Assembly (NCBI GenBank): GCA_964648505.1
Contig: CAZYMI010000005.1
Span: forward strand, 46,014-110,013
Reading direction: 5' to 3'
Source: CAZYMI01 sp964648505
GTDB taxonomy: Bacteria; Pseudomonadota; Alphaproteobacteria; Micavibrionales; Micavibrionaceae
Length of the DNA stretch: 64,000 nt
The notes under the pieces were generated by a model. That model was not told the origin of the DNA. It saw only the letters and a program-made list of their open reading frames with translations, and did no database searches. Both the position numbers and the translations under genes were made by a program. Each line of letters opens with the position of its first letter. Positions within the stretch are counted from its first letter, which is position 1. Shown here in pieces: positions 7,710 through 16,100 of this stretch.

Positions 7710-9740
7710 CTAACGGATTGGAAACGGTCGGCGATCTTGGGAATACAGCTTATAAATATCTCGATCTGTATTATCAATCGAGTCGCTTGCTTTGGTTAAA
7801 ACGGTTGCTCGAATAAGAACAACAAGTTCCGTTTTTGTAATCTGATCGCCCTGGTTTCTAAAGAGCGCGCCAAAAACAGGGGTTTCACTAAGAACAGGAA
7901 GGCCGGATTGTGACGAATTACTTCTGTCATTGATAAGCCCACCCATCACAACCGTTTCACCTGATTTCATTTTTAAAACAGAATCAAATTCGCGGATATT
8001 CATCTGCGGTACCAAATTTGCCGCGTTAACCGGATCTGCAACGCTTGTTTCTCGCCTTGAGACCGTTGGCCTGACCGTCATCGTGATTGTATTAAGATCC
8101 GATGCAATAGATGGCACAACGTTAATCAAAACACCTTCAGGAACAGTCTTAATATCGCTATCTGATGTTGTAACAGTCGTATTGTCATTTGAAGTCGTAT
8201 CGGTTTCAACTTCAAAATAAACAAGATTTCTGGCCACATTTAAAACGGCCGATTGATTATTAAGAACAGTTAATCTTGGGCTCGCCAAAGAGTGGATTGT
8301 ACCAAAAGAAGATATGGCCTCCACAAGGTCAGCAGGCGATTCATCTGACAGGTTGAGCACGCCCCCTGTCCCTGTCGCACCTTCTATGGTGGGCCGCCGA
8401 GAATTAAGCGAGAAATTGAGAGTCGAACCTTTAAAAGGAATAAGGTTCCAGTTAATGCCCGCTGCAAACTGATCAGAGAGCGACACTTCAAGAACTTTAG
8501 CTTCAATAAGCACTTGTGACGACAAAGCTTTTTGAACCAGGTCAATATAATCTTTCACTTTTTGATGAATGCGCTGATTGGCGTAAACCGATATGATCCC
8601 TGCCTGTTTGTTAATCGAATAATTGGGTTTAAATTCAACCGAATTCGCTTCCCCTGCGCTACCGGTCGGTAATGAACCCACTTCTAAAACAGGCGTTGGT
8701 GGTGTCGCGTCTGCAGAGGTAGGAGCACTTGCTGCACCGGAAGAATCCACGCTTGCACTTGCACTCGGATCGGCTTGCGTTTGAGTAGCATCAGCAGGAG
8801 GAACAGGGGCAGGTTGACCCGATATATTACCCGGAACAGTCGCTTGCGCATATTGAAGCGCGGATTGGCTTACTGTGTTTGAAGCTCCATTTCCCGTTAC
8901 ATTCCGTTTAACAGCCATTCCTGACGTAACATTTTCTGAGCCATTCAGTTGATCCTCGCTGACTGGGGGTACAGGCGGCACCGCATCATTCGCAACAGGG
9001 GCTTGCGATGTGATTGAAGGATCCTCTGGTGTGCGTAAGAAATTTGGCGCAGAATTTGATTCAAGGATTTGTTTCAAGTTATCTTCAAGTTCTTTCCATG
9101 TATCAACTTCTGATTCACTATCAATTGAAAATTTAGATCCATTTTCGCTTTCCCCGCCACCGCCGCCGCCACTATCACCGCCAGCAGATGCTAGCTGACC
9201 CGACGCCGCAATGGAGCTTGAGGTCTTTCGTGAAACATTGAGAAAATCAACCTGATAATTTTTAGTGAACGGCGTATCAAGTTCAACGCGCAGAGAGTCA
9301 TCATTGAACTTATAACGTAAACCCGCAATCTCGGCTATTCTATCGATGACCACATCAAGCGGCTTGTTGCGCGCTGTAAAAATAATCGATCCTTGAATTC
9401 TAGGATCCAGTTCAATGTCGTAATCTGCCTGTTTTGCAATCTCAAACAAAACATCGCGCAAAGGGATAGATTGATTGACCGAAACGGATACCAAAGGCAA
9501 TGCCTTCAGATTTTGATCCTGTTCCATAACATAAGATTCCAAGGGGGGGATTTCCTCAGGGGATGATTTTGCCTCAAGCGCTGCTTCTCTGGGGGCAAAA
9601 GCGTCCCGATAGTCTTGAAACTCAGAATTGGTATCCCTGTCGATCTTCAAGTGATTCTGAGCAAGGTCACATGCTTGAAGGGTCAGAAAACCCAATGCAA
9701 ACACTGATAACAATAGAAACTTATGTGTCATTTTAGACAT
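7710..9740 (-). CDS. mshL: MshL/PilQ-type outer membrane secretin (lipoprotein)
   Basis: A 676-residue secretin. Residues 1-24 form a lipoprotein signal with lipobox LQAC (Cys24). Residues of about 85-150 form a secretin/TonB short N-terminal domain (IELDPRIQGSIIFTARNKPL). A Ser/Gly/Pro-rich linker follows at about 190-350. The C-terminal half holds the secretin pore (VPEGVLINVVPSIASDL, then MKSGETVVMGGLI). It forms the pore through which the pilus or pseudopilus leaves. AGGGG lies upstream of the ATG; a second ATG at 9731 would shorten it by three residues. The very long linker is unusual. Confidence 0.9.
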   Translation of the reverse strand: MSKMTHKFLLLSVFALGFLTLQACDLAQNHLKIDRDTNSEFQDYRDAFAPREAALEAKSSPEEIPPLESYVMEQDQNLKALPLVSVSVNQSIPLRDVLFEIAKQADYDIELDPRIQGSIIFTARNKPLDVVIDRIAEIAGLRYKFNDDSLRVELDTPFTKNYQVDFLNVSRKTSSSIAASGQLASAGGDSGGGGGGESENGSKFSIDSESEVDTWKELEDNLKQILESNSAPNFLRTPEDPSITSQAPVANDAVPPVPPVSEDQLNGSENVTSGMAVKRNVTGNGASNTVSQSALQYAQATVPGNISGQPAPVPPADATQTQADPSASASVDSSGAASAPTSADATPPTPVLEVGSLPTGSAGEANSVEFKPNYSINKQAGIISVYANQRIHQKVKDYIDLVQKALSSQVLIEAKVLEVSLSDQFAAGINWNLIPFKGSTLNFSLNSRRPTIEGATGTGGVLNLSDESPADLVEAISSFGTIHSLASPRLTVLNNQSAVLNVARNLVYFEVETDTTSNDNTTVTTSDSDIKTVPEGVLINVVPSIASDLNTITMTVRPTVSRRETSVADPVNAANLVPQMNIREFDSVLKMKSGETVVMGGLINDRSNSSQSGLPVLSETPVFGALFRNQGDQITKTELVVLIRATVLTKASDSIDNTDRDIYKLYSQDRRPFPIR

Positions 9741-9836
9741 AACTTACCCCTAGCCTTTCATAAAGGCGCTGATTGTCAGATTCTACTGGCACCAGCTAAA
9801 AAAGCAAGTGTCGATACGTTTTTCCTTACGCTTTTG

Positions 9837-10964
9837 TTACTCTGAAATTGTGAGCGAGGATGTGTCCATCGCACGTAAACTGCCCTTACTGTTGCCAAGG
9901 CGCAGCTGCTGAATTTTTATCTTCATGTCACCTGGAATATCGGCATAGCTAAGCGCCGTTTCTTCTGTAATGACACCTTCTGAATACAAGTTTAAAAGCG
10001 AATAATCAAAGGTCTGCATACCGGTTTGAATGTTTTGCTCCATAACATCACGAATTTTAGTGATTTTGTTTTCAAGGATCAGTTCTTTCACGAGCCCTTC
10101 GTTAAGCATCACTTCTGTAGCCACCGTTAAAGCGCCATCTTTTGTTGGTATAAGCCTTTGTGAAATGATCGCTTTTAAATTAAGTGACAGATTAAGGCGC
10201 ACTTGCTGATGATATTCCTCTGGAAAAAAATTGACGATCCTGTCAATTGCCTGATAGGCGTTGTTTGTGTGAAGTGTTGCAAGACACAGATGACCCGTTT
10301 CGGAAGAAATAATGGCCTGCTCCATCACCTCGCGATCACGAATTTCGCCAACCAAAATAACATCCGGGCGCTGCCGAAGCGCATTTTTCATCGCCACCCC
10401 ATAGCTTTCGGTATCCACGCCTACTTCGCGTTGCGTTACAACTGACTTTTTATGTTCATGGTAGTATTCAATCGGGTCTTCAATGGTAATAATGTGGCCT
10501 TCTTCAAGCTCGTTCCTGTAATCGACCATCGATGCCAAAGTGGTTGATTTACCAGAGCCCGTCATCCCGGTAAGCAAAATAAGGCCACGCCTTAGCATCA
10601 CAAGACGACCAAGCGTTTCAGGTAACCTGAGTTCAGAAAAAGACGGAATCTTTGAAATGATTCTACGAACAACCAGCGCCGGGTGTTGCCTTTGACGCAA
10701 AACATTCACACGAAACCGTTTGCCTGAACCCAAATCGATCGACGTATTTAACTCCATTGAAGCTTCAAATTCACGTCTTTGACGCGCGGTTAAAACAGAA
10801 GCCAGAATTTCGTTTAAATCTTCCGCTTTTAAAGGCACCTGCTTGATCGGAAATAGTCTTCCTTCAATACGCAAGGTTGGCGGGAAACCCACCGTTAAAT
10901 ACAGATCGCTTGCTTGGCGCTGCGACATCTCGCTTAAATAATCGAGAACAATCTGCGGTGTCAA
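9837..10964 (-). CDS. PilT/PilU-type retraction ATPase
   Basis: A 375-residue hexameric ATPase of the PilT family, with Walker A GMTGSGKST at about 133-141, Asp-box TIEDPIEYYH, Walker B DVILVGEIRD and the His-box HLCLATLHT. Such ATPases power pilus disassembly. The start is a TTG at 10964 that overlaps the pilT stop (TGA at 10963-10961), with GGGT about 8 bases upstream. The next in-frame ATG would remove 12 conserved residues. Two adjacent PilT-type genes resemble a PilT/PilU pair, and this one looks like the PilU-like member. Confidence 0.88.
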   Translation of the reverse strand: MTPQIVLDYLSEMSQRQASDLYLTVGFPPTLRIEGRLFPIKQVPLKAEDLNEILASVLTARQRREFEASMELNTSIDLGSGKRFRVNVLRQRQHPALVVRRIISKIPSFSELRLPETLGRLVMLRRGLILLTGMTGSGKSTTLASMVDYRNELEEGHIITIEDPIEYYHEHKKSVVTQREVGVDTESYGVAMKNALRQRPDVILVGEIRDREVMEQAIISSETGHLCLATLHTNNAYQAIDRIVNFFPEEYHQQVRLNLSLNLKAIISQRLIPTKDGALTVATEVMLNEGLVKELILENKITKIRDVMEQNIQTGMQTFDYSLLNLYSEGVITEETALSYADIPGDMKIKIQQLRLGNSKGSLRAMDTSSLTISE

Positions 10965-12130
10965 AACGAATACCCTTCATCAGCTGCTTGTTCTTGTTTT
11001 TCAACAGGCCTGCCTGGCTGTGGCTTCGCTGCACCCTGCCCGCCTTTCTGCCCGCCTGCACCACCGCTACTAGCAGCATGTGTAGCTGCCGATTCTTCAT
11101 CACCAGCCTTAATTAAAACCCGCCGCGCTTCATCCTTATCGATTGTACCCCGCATCAAAAGCCCGTTCACGCAATCTTCCATTGTCTGCATGCCATAGCG
11201 AGAACCCGTTTGCATCATAGAATAAATTTGGGCCAACTGATTTTCACGGATCAAGTTTCTAACCGCATTCGTCCCCACCAGAATTTCATGCGCCGCGACA
11301 CGCCCAGACCCATCTGCTTTTTTCATCAAGGTCTGCGCTACAATTCCTTGTAGCGAACTTGAAAGCATGGCGCGCACCATTTCTTTATCGTTTGCAGGAA
11401 ACACGTCGATAATACGGTCAACGGTTTTTGCCGCAGAACTAGAGTGAAGTGTGCCAAACACCAAGTGTCCGGTTTCAGCAGCTGTAAGGGCAAGCGATAT
11501 GGTTTCGTGATCTCGCATCTCCCCCACCAGAATAACATCCGGATCTTCCCGCAGTGAGCTTTTAAGAGCGCGCCCGAATGATTTTGTATCCGTGCCAAGT
11601 TCCCTATGATTTACCAGCGATTTTTTCGACGTGTGATAAAATTCAACAGGATCTTCAATCGTCAGAATATGTTTGCTTTCATTAATATTGATATGATTAA
11701 TCATAGATGCAAGCGTGGTTGATTTACCAGACCCTGTAGGGCCTGTAACCAGCACAAGCCCCTTTTCAAGTTCGGACAAACGCCGGATAACGGGCGGCAG
11801 CCCCAGATCTTCCATAAGCGGAACTGTTGAAGGAATAACCCGAAAAACAGCAGACGAACCTTGACGTGTTGTAAAAGCGTTGACACGAAAACGCGCCTTT
11901 TCACCAAAGGCAATCGCGAAGTCAATTTCAAACTCTTTCTCGTACACCGCGCGCTGTTCTTCTGTCATGATTGAATACAGCATGCCACGAATAGCATCAG
12001 AGGTAAGCGGATCCCCTTTGACGCGCTTCAATGTTCCATAGACACGAATAATCGCCGGATTACTGGCGCTTAAATGAAGGTCGGATGCATTGTTTTGCAT
12101 CACAAAGGCGAGAAGCTGGGTGATATCCAC
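10961..12130 (-). CDS. pilT: Type IV pilus retraction ATPase PilT
   Basis: The 389-residue protein begins with the PilT-type N-terminus (LLAFVMQNNASDLHLS), has Walker A GPTGSGKST at 130-138, Walker B DVILVGEMRD and a His-box VFGTLHSSS. After residue 345 it carries an unusual Gly/Gln/Pro-rich tail (GGAGGQKGGQGAAKPQPG). It starts at a GTG (12130) with an excellent GGAGG six bases upstream. It is coupled to the PilU-like gene by a 4-base overlap. Retraction ATPases imply a dynamic pilus rather than a pure secretion system. Confidence 0.92.
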   Translation of the reverse strand: MDITQLLAFVMQNNASDLHLSASNPAIIRVYGTLKRVKGDPLTSDAIRGMLYSIMTEEQRAVYEKEFEIDFAIAFGEKARFRVNAFTTRQGSSAVFRVIPSTVPLMEDLGLPPVIRRLSELEKGLVLVTGPTGSGKSTTLASMINHININESKHILTIEDPVEFYHTSKKSLVNHRELGTDTKSFGRALKSSLREDPDVILVGEMRDHETISLALTAAETGHLVFGTLHSSSAAKTVDRIIDVFPANDKEMVRAMLSSSLQGIVAQTLMKKADGSGRVAAHEILVGTNAVRNLIRENQLAQIYSMMQTGSRYGMQTMEDCVNGLLMRGTIDKDEARRVLIKAGDEESAATHAASSGGAGGQKGGQGAAKPQPGRPVEKQEQAADEGYSF

Positions 12131-12194
12131 GTTATCCTCCGTAAAAATCGTCTACTCATGTTAAACTGAAAAAAGGAAAAGGAATATTAAGAAA

Positions 12195-12572
12195 TCAAAA
12201 CTTCTTTTTTATAGACATAAGCCATATTGCACCGAAACTGACAAGAACTGGGATCGTTATAAGCCATAACAGCAACCAAATGCCTAATCCCAAAATAATA
12301 ACGCCAAAAACAGCTAAAAAGGCACATAAAATCTCTAACAAAGGATAAAGCCAGGACAATTTAGCTCTACATTTCCGACACCTGCCCTTCAAAAAAGCCC
12401 AGGAAAAAACAGGTACAAGATCAACAATCTGAAGGGTGGCACCGCAAGATGTGCAAGCCGATCTTTCAAAGCCGTACCATTTCTGCCCTTTGGGAATACG
12501 CGAAATTAAAACAGAACTAAAGCTTCCAAGGCATGCACCAATAAAAGCAAAGTAAATGTAAAGGAAAAGCAT
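12195..12572 (-). CDS. Prepilin peptidase N-terminal domain protein, no protease domain
   Basis: The 125-residue protein matches only the first part of PilD/GspO: GSFSSVLISRIPKG, then a zinc-type cysteine tetrad (CTSC and CRKC, spaced as in PilD), then two hydrophobic segments and a stop. The aspartyl protease half of family A24 (the two catalytic Asp, one in GxGD) is absent. Sequence up to 12131 shows no continuing frame of that kind. It may be a stand-alone N-methyltransferase-like domain, an accessory factor or a remnant. The start abuts the preceding stop exactly, so it is still carried in the operon. Confidence 0.8.
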   Translation of the reverse strand: MLFLYIYFAFIGACLGSFSSVLISRIPKGQKWYGFERSACTSCGATLQIVDLVPVFSWAFLKGRCRKCRAKLSWLYPLLEILCAFLAVFGVIILGLGIWLLLWLITIPVLVSFGAIWLMSIKKKF

Positions 12573-13883
12573 CTAGCGGCGCAGTCGTGAAAGACGATCA
12601 TATACAACTTCACGATTAATTTTGTTGCCACCTGAAACGCTATCAACTTCAAGTGTTCGCTGATAGTAACGAATAGCCAGATCTGACTTTCCCATGCGTT
12701 CTGCAATAACTGCCATATTAAAGAAATGTTTAGGATTATTAGGCTCGATAGAAGAAGCACGCGTTAAATACTGTAAAGCTTCTTCATAATTTTTAAGTTC
12801 ACCTTGGGCGACACCCAACTGCGCTATAATTTCAGGCGCATCCGGATATTTAGAGTATAAAGATCTTAACCGTTCAGCAGCTACAGCAGGGTAATCTTGC
12901 CTGATAATGCCAAGCATATTAACAACGGCCTGTTTGTTTTCAGGATCGACAACCAAAAGATCATCATACGCCTTTGCCGCTTCCCCTGTTCGTCCCATTT
13001 TCTGCAGGACTAAAGCCCGCCCAAGTAATACCGCGCGATCTTTTTTGTTAAGATCATACAATTCATCATAGAAACGTAGTGCTGTTTCATAGCGTCCCGC
13101 CCTGTATGCATTGCGCGCGGCTATTAGTTTTGAATCCTGCCGGTCTTTTGTCAGCTTTGAAGATATAATCACATTCTCAGAATAAGGGCGTTTAGCTTCT
13201 GGATTATTCTCAGCCTGCCACATGGCCGAACCCGGACCAATAGTGCCATCAGAACCTGAATCAAAGAACTCTAATTCCGGTTGAGCTGAATTGCCTGACT
13301 TATCAGGATTCTTATTAGGCCGAACGATTTCAGGGCTCGCTGAATCTTTTTTGTCTGCTTGTGATGTTGAAATTTTCACAGGCTCCGGCACAAGCTGTTC
13401 AGAAGACCCTGTATTTGCAACAGGATCAGGCTGAGGAAGCCCCTCAGGCAAAGCTAAATCTGAAGGCACAGCAGATGATTGCTCCCCTTCAGGGGGTAAA
13501 GATGCCGCGACAGCCTTAAGAGCTTCCAGAGAAGGGATAAAGTCATCTTGTGAAAGCGCTGCAACATCAGGCGCAGTGACCTGCGGTTCAGGCGTCAGAA
13601 CATCAGCTGATTGTACTGGCGTAATTTGTTCAGGTTGAGGCTTTGATCCATGCAGTAAAGTGTCGATCAAATTGGGCTGCTTTAAAAAAATATAACCGCC
13701 GCCTGCGCACAGAAGTAAAATAGCACCAAAAATCGCATATGTTACCGGCGATGTTTTTTTGACAGGCCTGTCAATGTATTCAACGGGATCGGAATCAAGA
13801 TTTGAATCAGAATCAATGTCAGGAATACCGACATCGAAATCATCATCCGCATCCGCAAGAAAATCATCGTCTTTTTGAGACAT
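12573..13883 (-). CDS. Membrane-anchored TPR protein (MshN-like)
   Basis: A 436-residue protein with an acidic Asp/Ser-rich cytoplasmic N-terminus (about 1-45), one transmembrane helix (YAIFGAILLLCAGGGYIFL), a Pro/Gln/Ser-rich linker to about 235, and five or so TPR repeats to the end (e.g. ALRFYDELYDLNKKDRAVLL, EALQYLTRASSIEPNNPKHF). The plan matches MshN of MSHA loci, a presumed scaffold for assembly. The stop codon touches the start of the peptidase-like gene. I see no enzymatic motif. Confidence 0.8.
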   Translation of the reverse strand: MSQKDDDFLADADDDFDVGIPDIDSDSNLDSDPVEYIDRPVKKTSPVTYAIFGAILLLCAGGGYIFLKQPNLIDTLLHGSKPQPEQITPVQSADVLTPEPQVTAPDVAALSQDDFIPSLEALKAVAASLPPEGEQSSAVPSDLALPEGLPQPDPVANTGSSEQLVPEPVKISTSQADKKDSASPEIVRPNKNPDKSGNSAQPELEFFDSGSDGTIGPGSAMWQAENNPEAKRPYSENVIISSKLTKDRQDSKLIAARNAYRAGRYETALRFYDELYDLNKKDRAVLLGRALVLQKMGRTGEAAKAYDDLLVVDPENKQAVVNMLGIIRQDYPAVAAERLRSLYSKYPDAPEIIAQLGVAQGELKNYEEALQYLTRASSIEPNNPKHFFNMAVIAERMGKSDLAIRYYQRTLEVDSVSGGNKINREVVYDRLSRLRR

Positions 13884-13951
13884 AGAAAACCAAATCCGAT
13901 CTTTATTTCATTCTTGTTATTGCATCATACCAGATGCGTTCAATCCTTCAA

Positions 13952-14701
13952 CTAAGCTGCTGTTTGATGCTGCAGTTCCCCTATAAGGCCTAAAAAAGCC
14001 CGTTCCAGCGTTTCTGCACCCATCTTTGTGGTTAAGTCTTGTGGGCGGCCAACATAACGCAAATCGCCCAGATGTATAATTGCAACACGGTCGCATAGCT
14101 CTTCCATGTCAGCCAAAATATGGCTTGAAAAAAATACGCTGCGCCCTGAAAGCCTAGCATCGGTAATGGCAGATTTGACCTGAACGCGTGCTTTTGGGTC
14201 AAGCCCGCTCATCGGTTCATCAAGAATAAGTAAGGGGCAATCGGTTAAAAGTGTAGCCATAAGACCCAGCTTCTGCCGCATGCCTTTTGAAAAAGTTTGC
14301 ACGCGTCTTTTTAAAGCGCTTCGGTCAAGACCCAGATGATCGGCGGCTCTGTCAACCGCTTGTAAATTGAGTTTCTGGTTATAAAGACCAAGTGAAAACT
14401 CTAAAAATTCAAGCGCCGTTAAAAACCAAGGAGGGTCAAACCGTTCAGGCAAAAAAGCACATTTACTTTTTGCTTCCTTAGATCCTGCAGGATAAGAAAA
14501 TAAATCAACATGCCCTGAATCAACATCACGTAACCCTAATGATGTTTTGATAAAGGTTGTTTTCCCTGCGCCGTTTAAGCCGATGAGACCAAATATTTCA
14601 CCTTGCTCGACTGAAAACGAAACATTCTGGATGCCACGAGCTCCGTCATAAGTAACCGTAACGTTCTGCGCATTTATAGGCTGTTGCTTACCTGCATTCA
14701 T
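13952..14701 (-). CDS. ABC transporter ATP-binding protein
   Basis: The 249-residue ATPase has Walker A GLNGAGKT, signature TFSKGMRQKLG, Walker B LLILDEPMSG and the H-loop SSHI. It resembles ATPases paired with ABC-2 permeases. GGGGT lies 7 bases upstream of the ATG. It is embedded between the GspB/MshK-like gene and the TPR gene. The permease at 6937-7701 is the only visible partner, so the two probably form one exporter encoded inside the pilus locus. The substrate is not evident. Confidence 0.88.
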   Translation of the reverse strand: MNAGKQQPINAQNVTVTYDGARGIQNVSFSVEQGEIFGLIGLNGAGKTTFIKTSLGLRDVDSGHVDLFSYPAGSKEAKSKCAFLPERFDPPWFLTALEFLEFSLGLYNQKLNLQAVDRAADHLGLDRSALKRRVQTFSKGMRQKLGLMATLLTDCPLLILDEPMSGLDPKARVQVKSAITDARLSGRSVFFSSHILADMEELCDRVAIIHLGDLRYVGRPQDLTTKMGAETLERAFLGLIGELQHQTAA

Positions 14702-14705
14702 AAAA

Positions 14706-15458
14706 CTACCCCGCCCTACCAGGTAGAAATATTTTTGAATCCAAATTAAACCTTTGATTAGCCCTAAGCCTTATAGGAAAAGCTTTGTTAAGCTGCGGAT
14801 CAAACCAAAGTAAATCTATAAATTCCTTTGATACTTTTATATCCAGAACATCTTTCGGTAAATTTGCAAGCGTCACACGCTGCCCATTCAAATAGATGGT
14901 CCAGTTTTTATCGTCCGTATATAAAATACCGCCCAAGAATAATTCGCGTATGGCTGCAACTTTAACCTTAGGCTGTTCTCCTAAAGCAGCTTGCTCAGTC
15001 TCGCCTGGGTATGAAGGTTTAGCATCCTCTTCAATACCGAAAGCTTTGGCGTTCACATTAAAACCACGTTGCGCGTTACGTAATAGGTTATATTGCTCAG
15101 TTGTAAACATCAGCGATCGTATATCTGGACGAATATAAGGCGCGCTTAATGCTTGGCGCTCTGCATCGCTAAGCGCTTTTATAAGTCCGCGCTCTTCAAT
15201 TGTTGGGATCACTTTTTCTCCGGGCCCCGCAGCCAGAAGATTCTGATCTGATCCTGATAATTCAGCCGGCAAAGCAGAGGGGGATTCAACAGGAAGCTGA
15301 CCAATATCGGCCTGCACATCAACTTGCTGCTGAACCTGATCGGGCAAAGGGGCGATTTGCGTTGTTTGGGCATATACATTTAAATCCGCCCCCGTCAAAG
15401 GGTCCGAAAAAACCAAGAACGCTGTCAAAAAACAAAATGCAATAAGGTTTTTTTTCAT
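14706..15458 (-). CDS. GspB/MshK-like periplasmic pilus assembly protein
   Basis: A 250-residue protein with an N-terminal hydrophobic signal or anchor (LIAFCFLTAFLVFS), a low-complexity Gln/Pro middle, and a C-terminal beta-type module ELFLGGILYTDDKNWTIYLN followed by GQRVTLANLPKDV. This resembles the short C-terminal domain of GspB and MshK, which contacts the secretin or platform. The match is by pattern only. Its position between the PilO-like gene and the ATPase agrees with an assembly role. Confidence 0.6.
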   Translation of the reverse strand: MKKNLIAFCFLTAFLVFSDPLTGADLNVYAQTTQIAPLPDQVQQQVDVQADIGQLPVESPSALPAELSGSDQNLLAAGPGEKVIPTIEERGLIKALSDAERQALSAPYIRPDIRSLMFTTEQYNLLRNAQRGFNVNAKAFGIEEDAKPSYPGETEQAALGEQPKVKVAAIRELFLGGILYTDDKNWTIYLNGQRVTLANLPKDVLDIKVSKEFIDLLWFDPQLNKAFPIRLRANQRFNLDSKIFLPGRAG

Positions 15459-15461
15459 TGC

Positions 15462-16100
15462 TTAAAACCCCTGCTCGTTCAGCTTATCTTCTGGCCACAT
15501 ACTATACCATGTCATGACAACATCACTACTGACAAGATTAACGTTTTCACCAGAGCCAATTTTTTTTAAAGTTTCGCTTGTGACTTCTTCAGAGCGATTG
15601 ACCGTGATTTTCTGAAAACCAATTTCACCTGGAAATCTCTCCTCCAGCAAAGAAACAAATGTATACACATCTGTATCATTGAATGTATTGATCGTGATTT
15701 TAATAGGCGTGCGAATAACAACATGGCCTGATGGCTTGATAATATCATTTGTTAGCGTTTCACCCGCGGCAATATCAAAAACAGATTTTGGTAACCCTGT
15801 GATTTTTGACAAAAGTTCCAACCTGTCTCTGGCCAGAACCCTGTTTTGGTTGTTAAAAAAACCCTTCTTTTCAAGAAACTTAAATTCAACAAGCTGCGAT
15901 TGAAGAGTTTCATATTCTTCTTTAAGCGCTGCGATTTCAGTTCGCTTTTGAGCCACCTCTGATTTGGCTGTCGCAAGCTCACGATCTGTACGCTCCCGAA
16001 GGGGAAGAAGATAATAATACAGCAAGGCTGATATCCCCGAAATGAGGACGACAAGAGCCGTTAAAATAATAACTCTAGTTGTTCCCAGGAGCTGGAGCAT
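15462..16100 (-). CDS. PilO/MshJ-like inner membrane pilus assembly protein
   Basis: The 212-residue protein has a single N-terminal transmembrane helix (VIILTALVVLISGISALLYY), a coiled coil (about 35-75, rich in Glu/Lys/Ala) and a ferredoxin-like periplasmic domain containing IRTPIKITINTFNDTDVYTF. This is the PilO/GspM/MshJ plan. I chose the ATG at 16100 because GAGGG lies 8 bases upstream; a GTG at 16109 has no spaced ribosome site. It overlaps the PilM-PilN-like gene by 26 bases, which suggests a coupled subcomplex. Confidence 0.72.
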   Translation of the reverse strand: MLQLLGTTRVIILTALVVLISGISALLYYYLLPLRERTDRELATAKSEVAQKRTEIAALKEEYETLQSQLVEFKFLEKKGFFNNQNRVLARDRLELLSKITGLPKSVFDIAAGETLTNDIIKPSGHVVIRTPIKITINTFNDTDVYTFVSLLEERFPGEIGFQKITVNRSEEVTSETLKKIGSGENVNLVSSDVVMTWYSMWPEDKLNEQGF

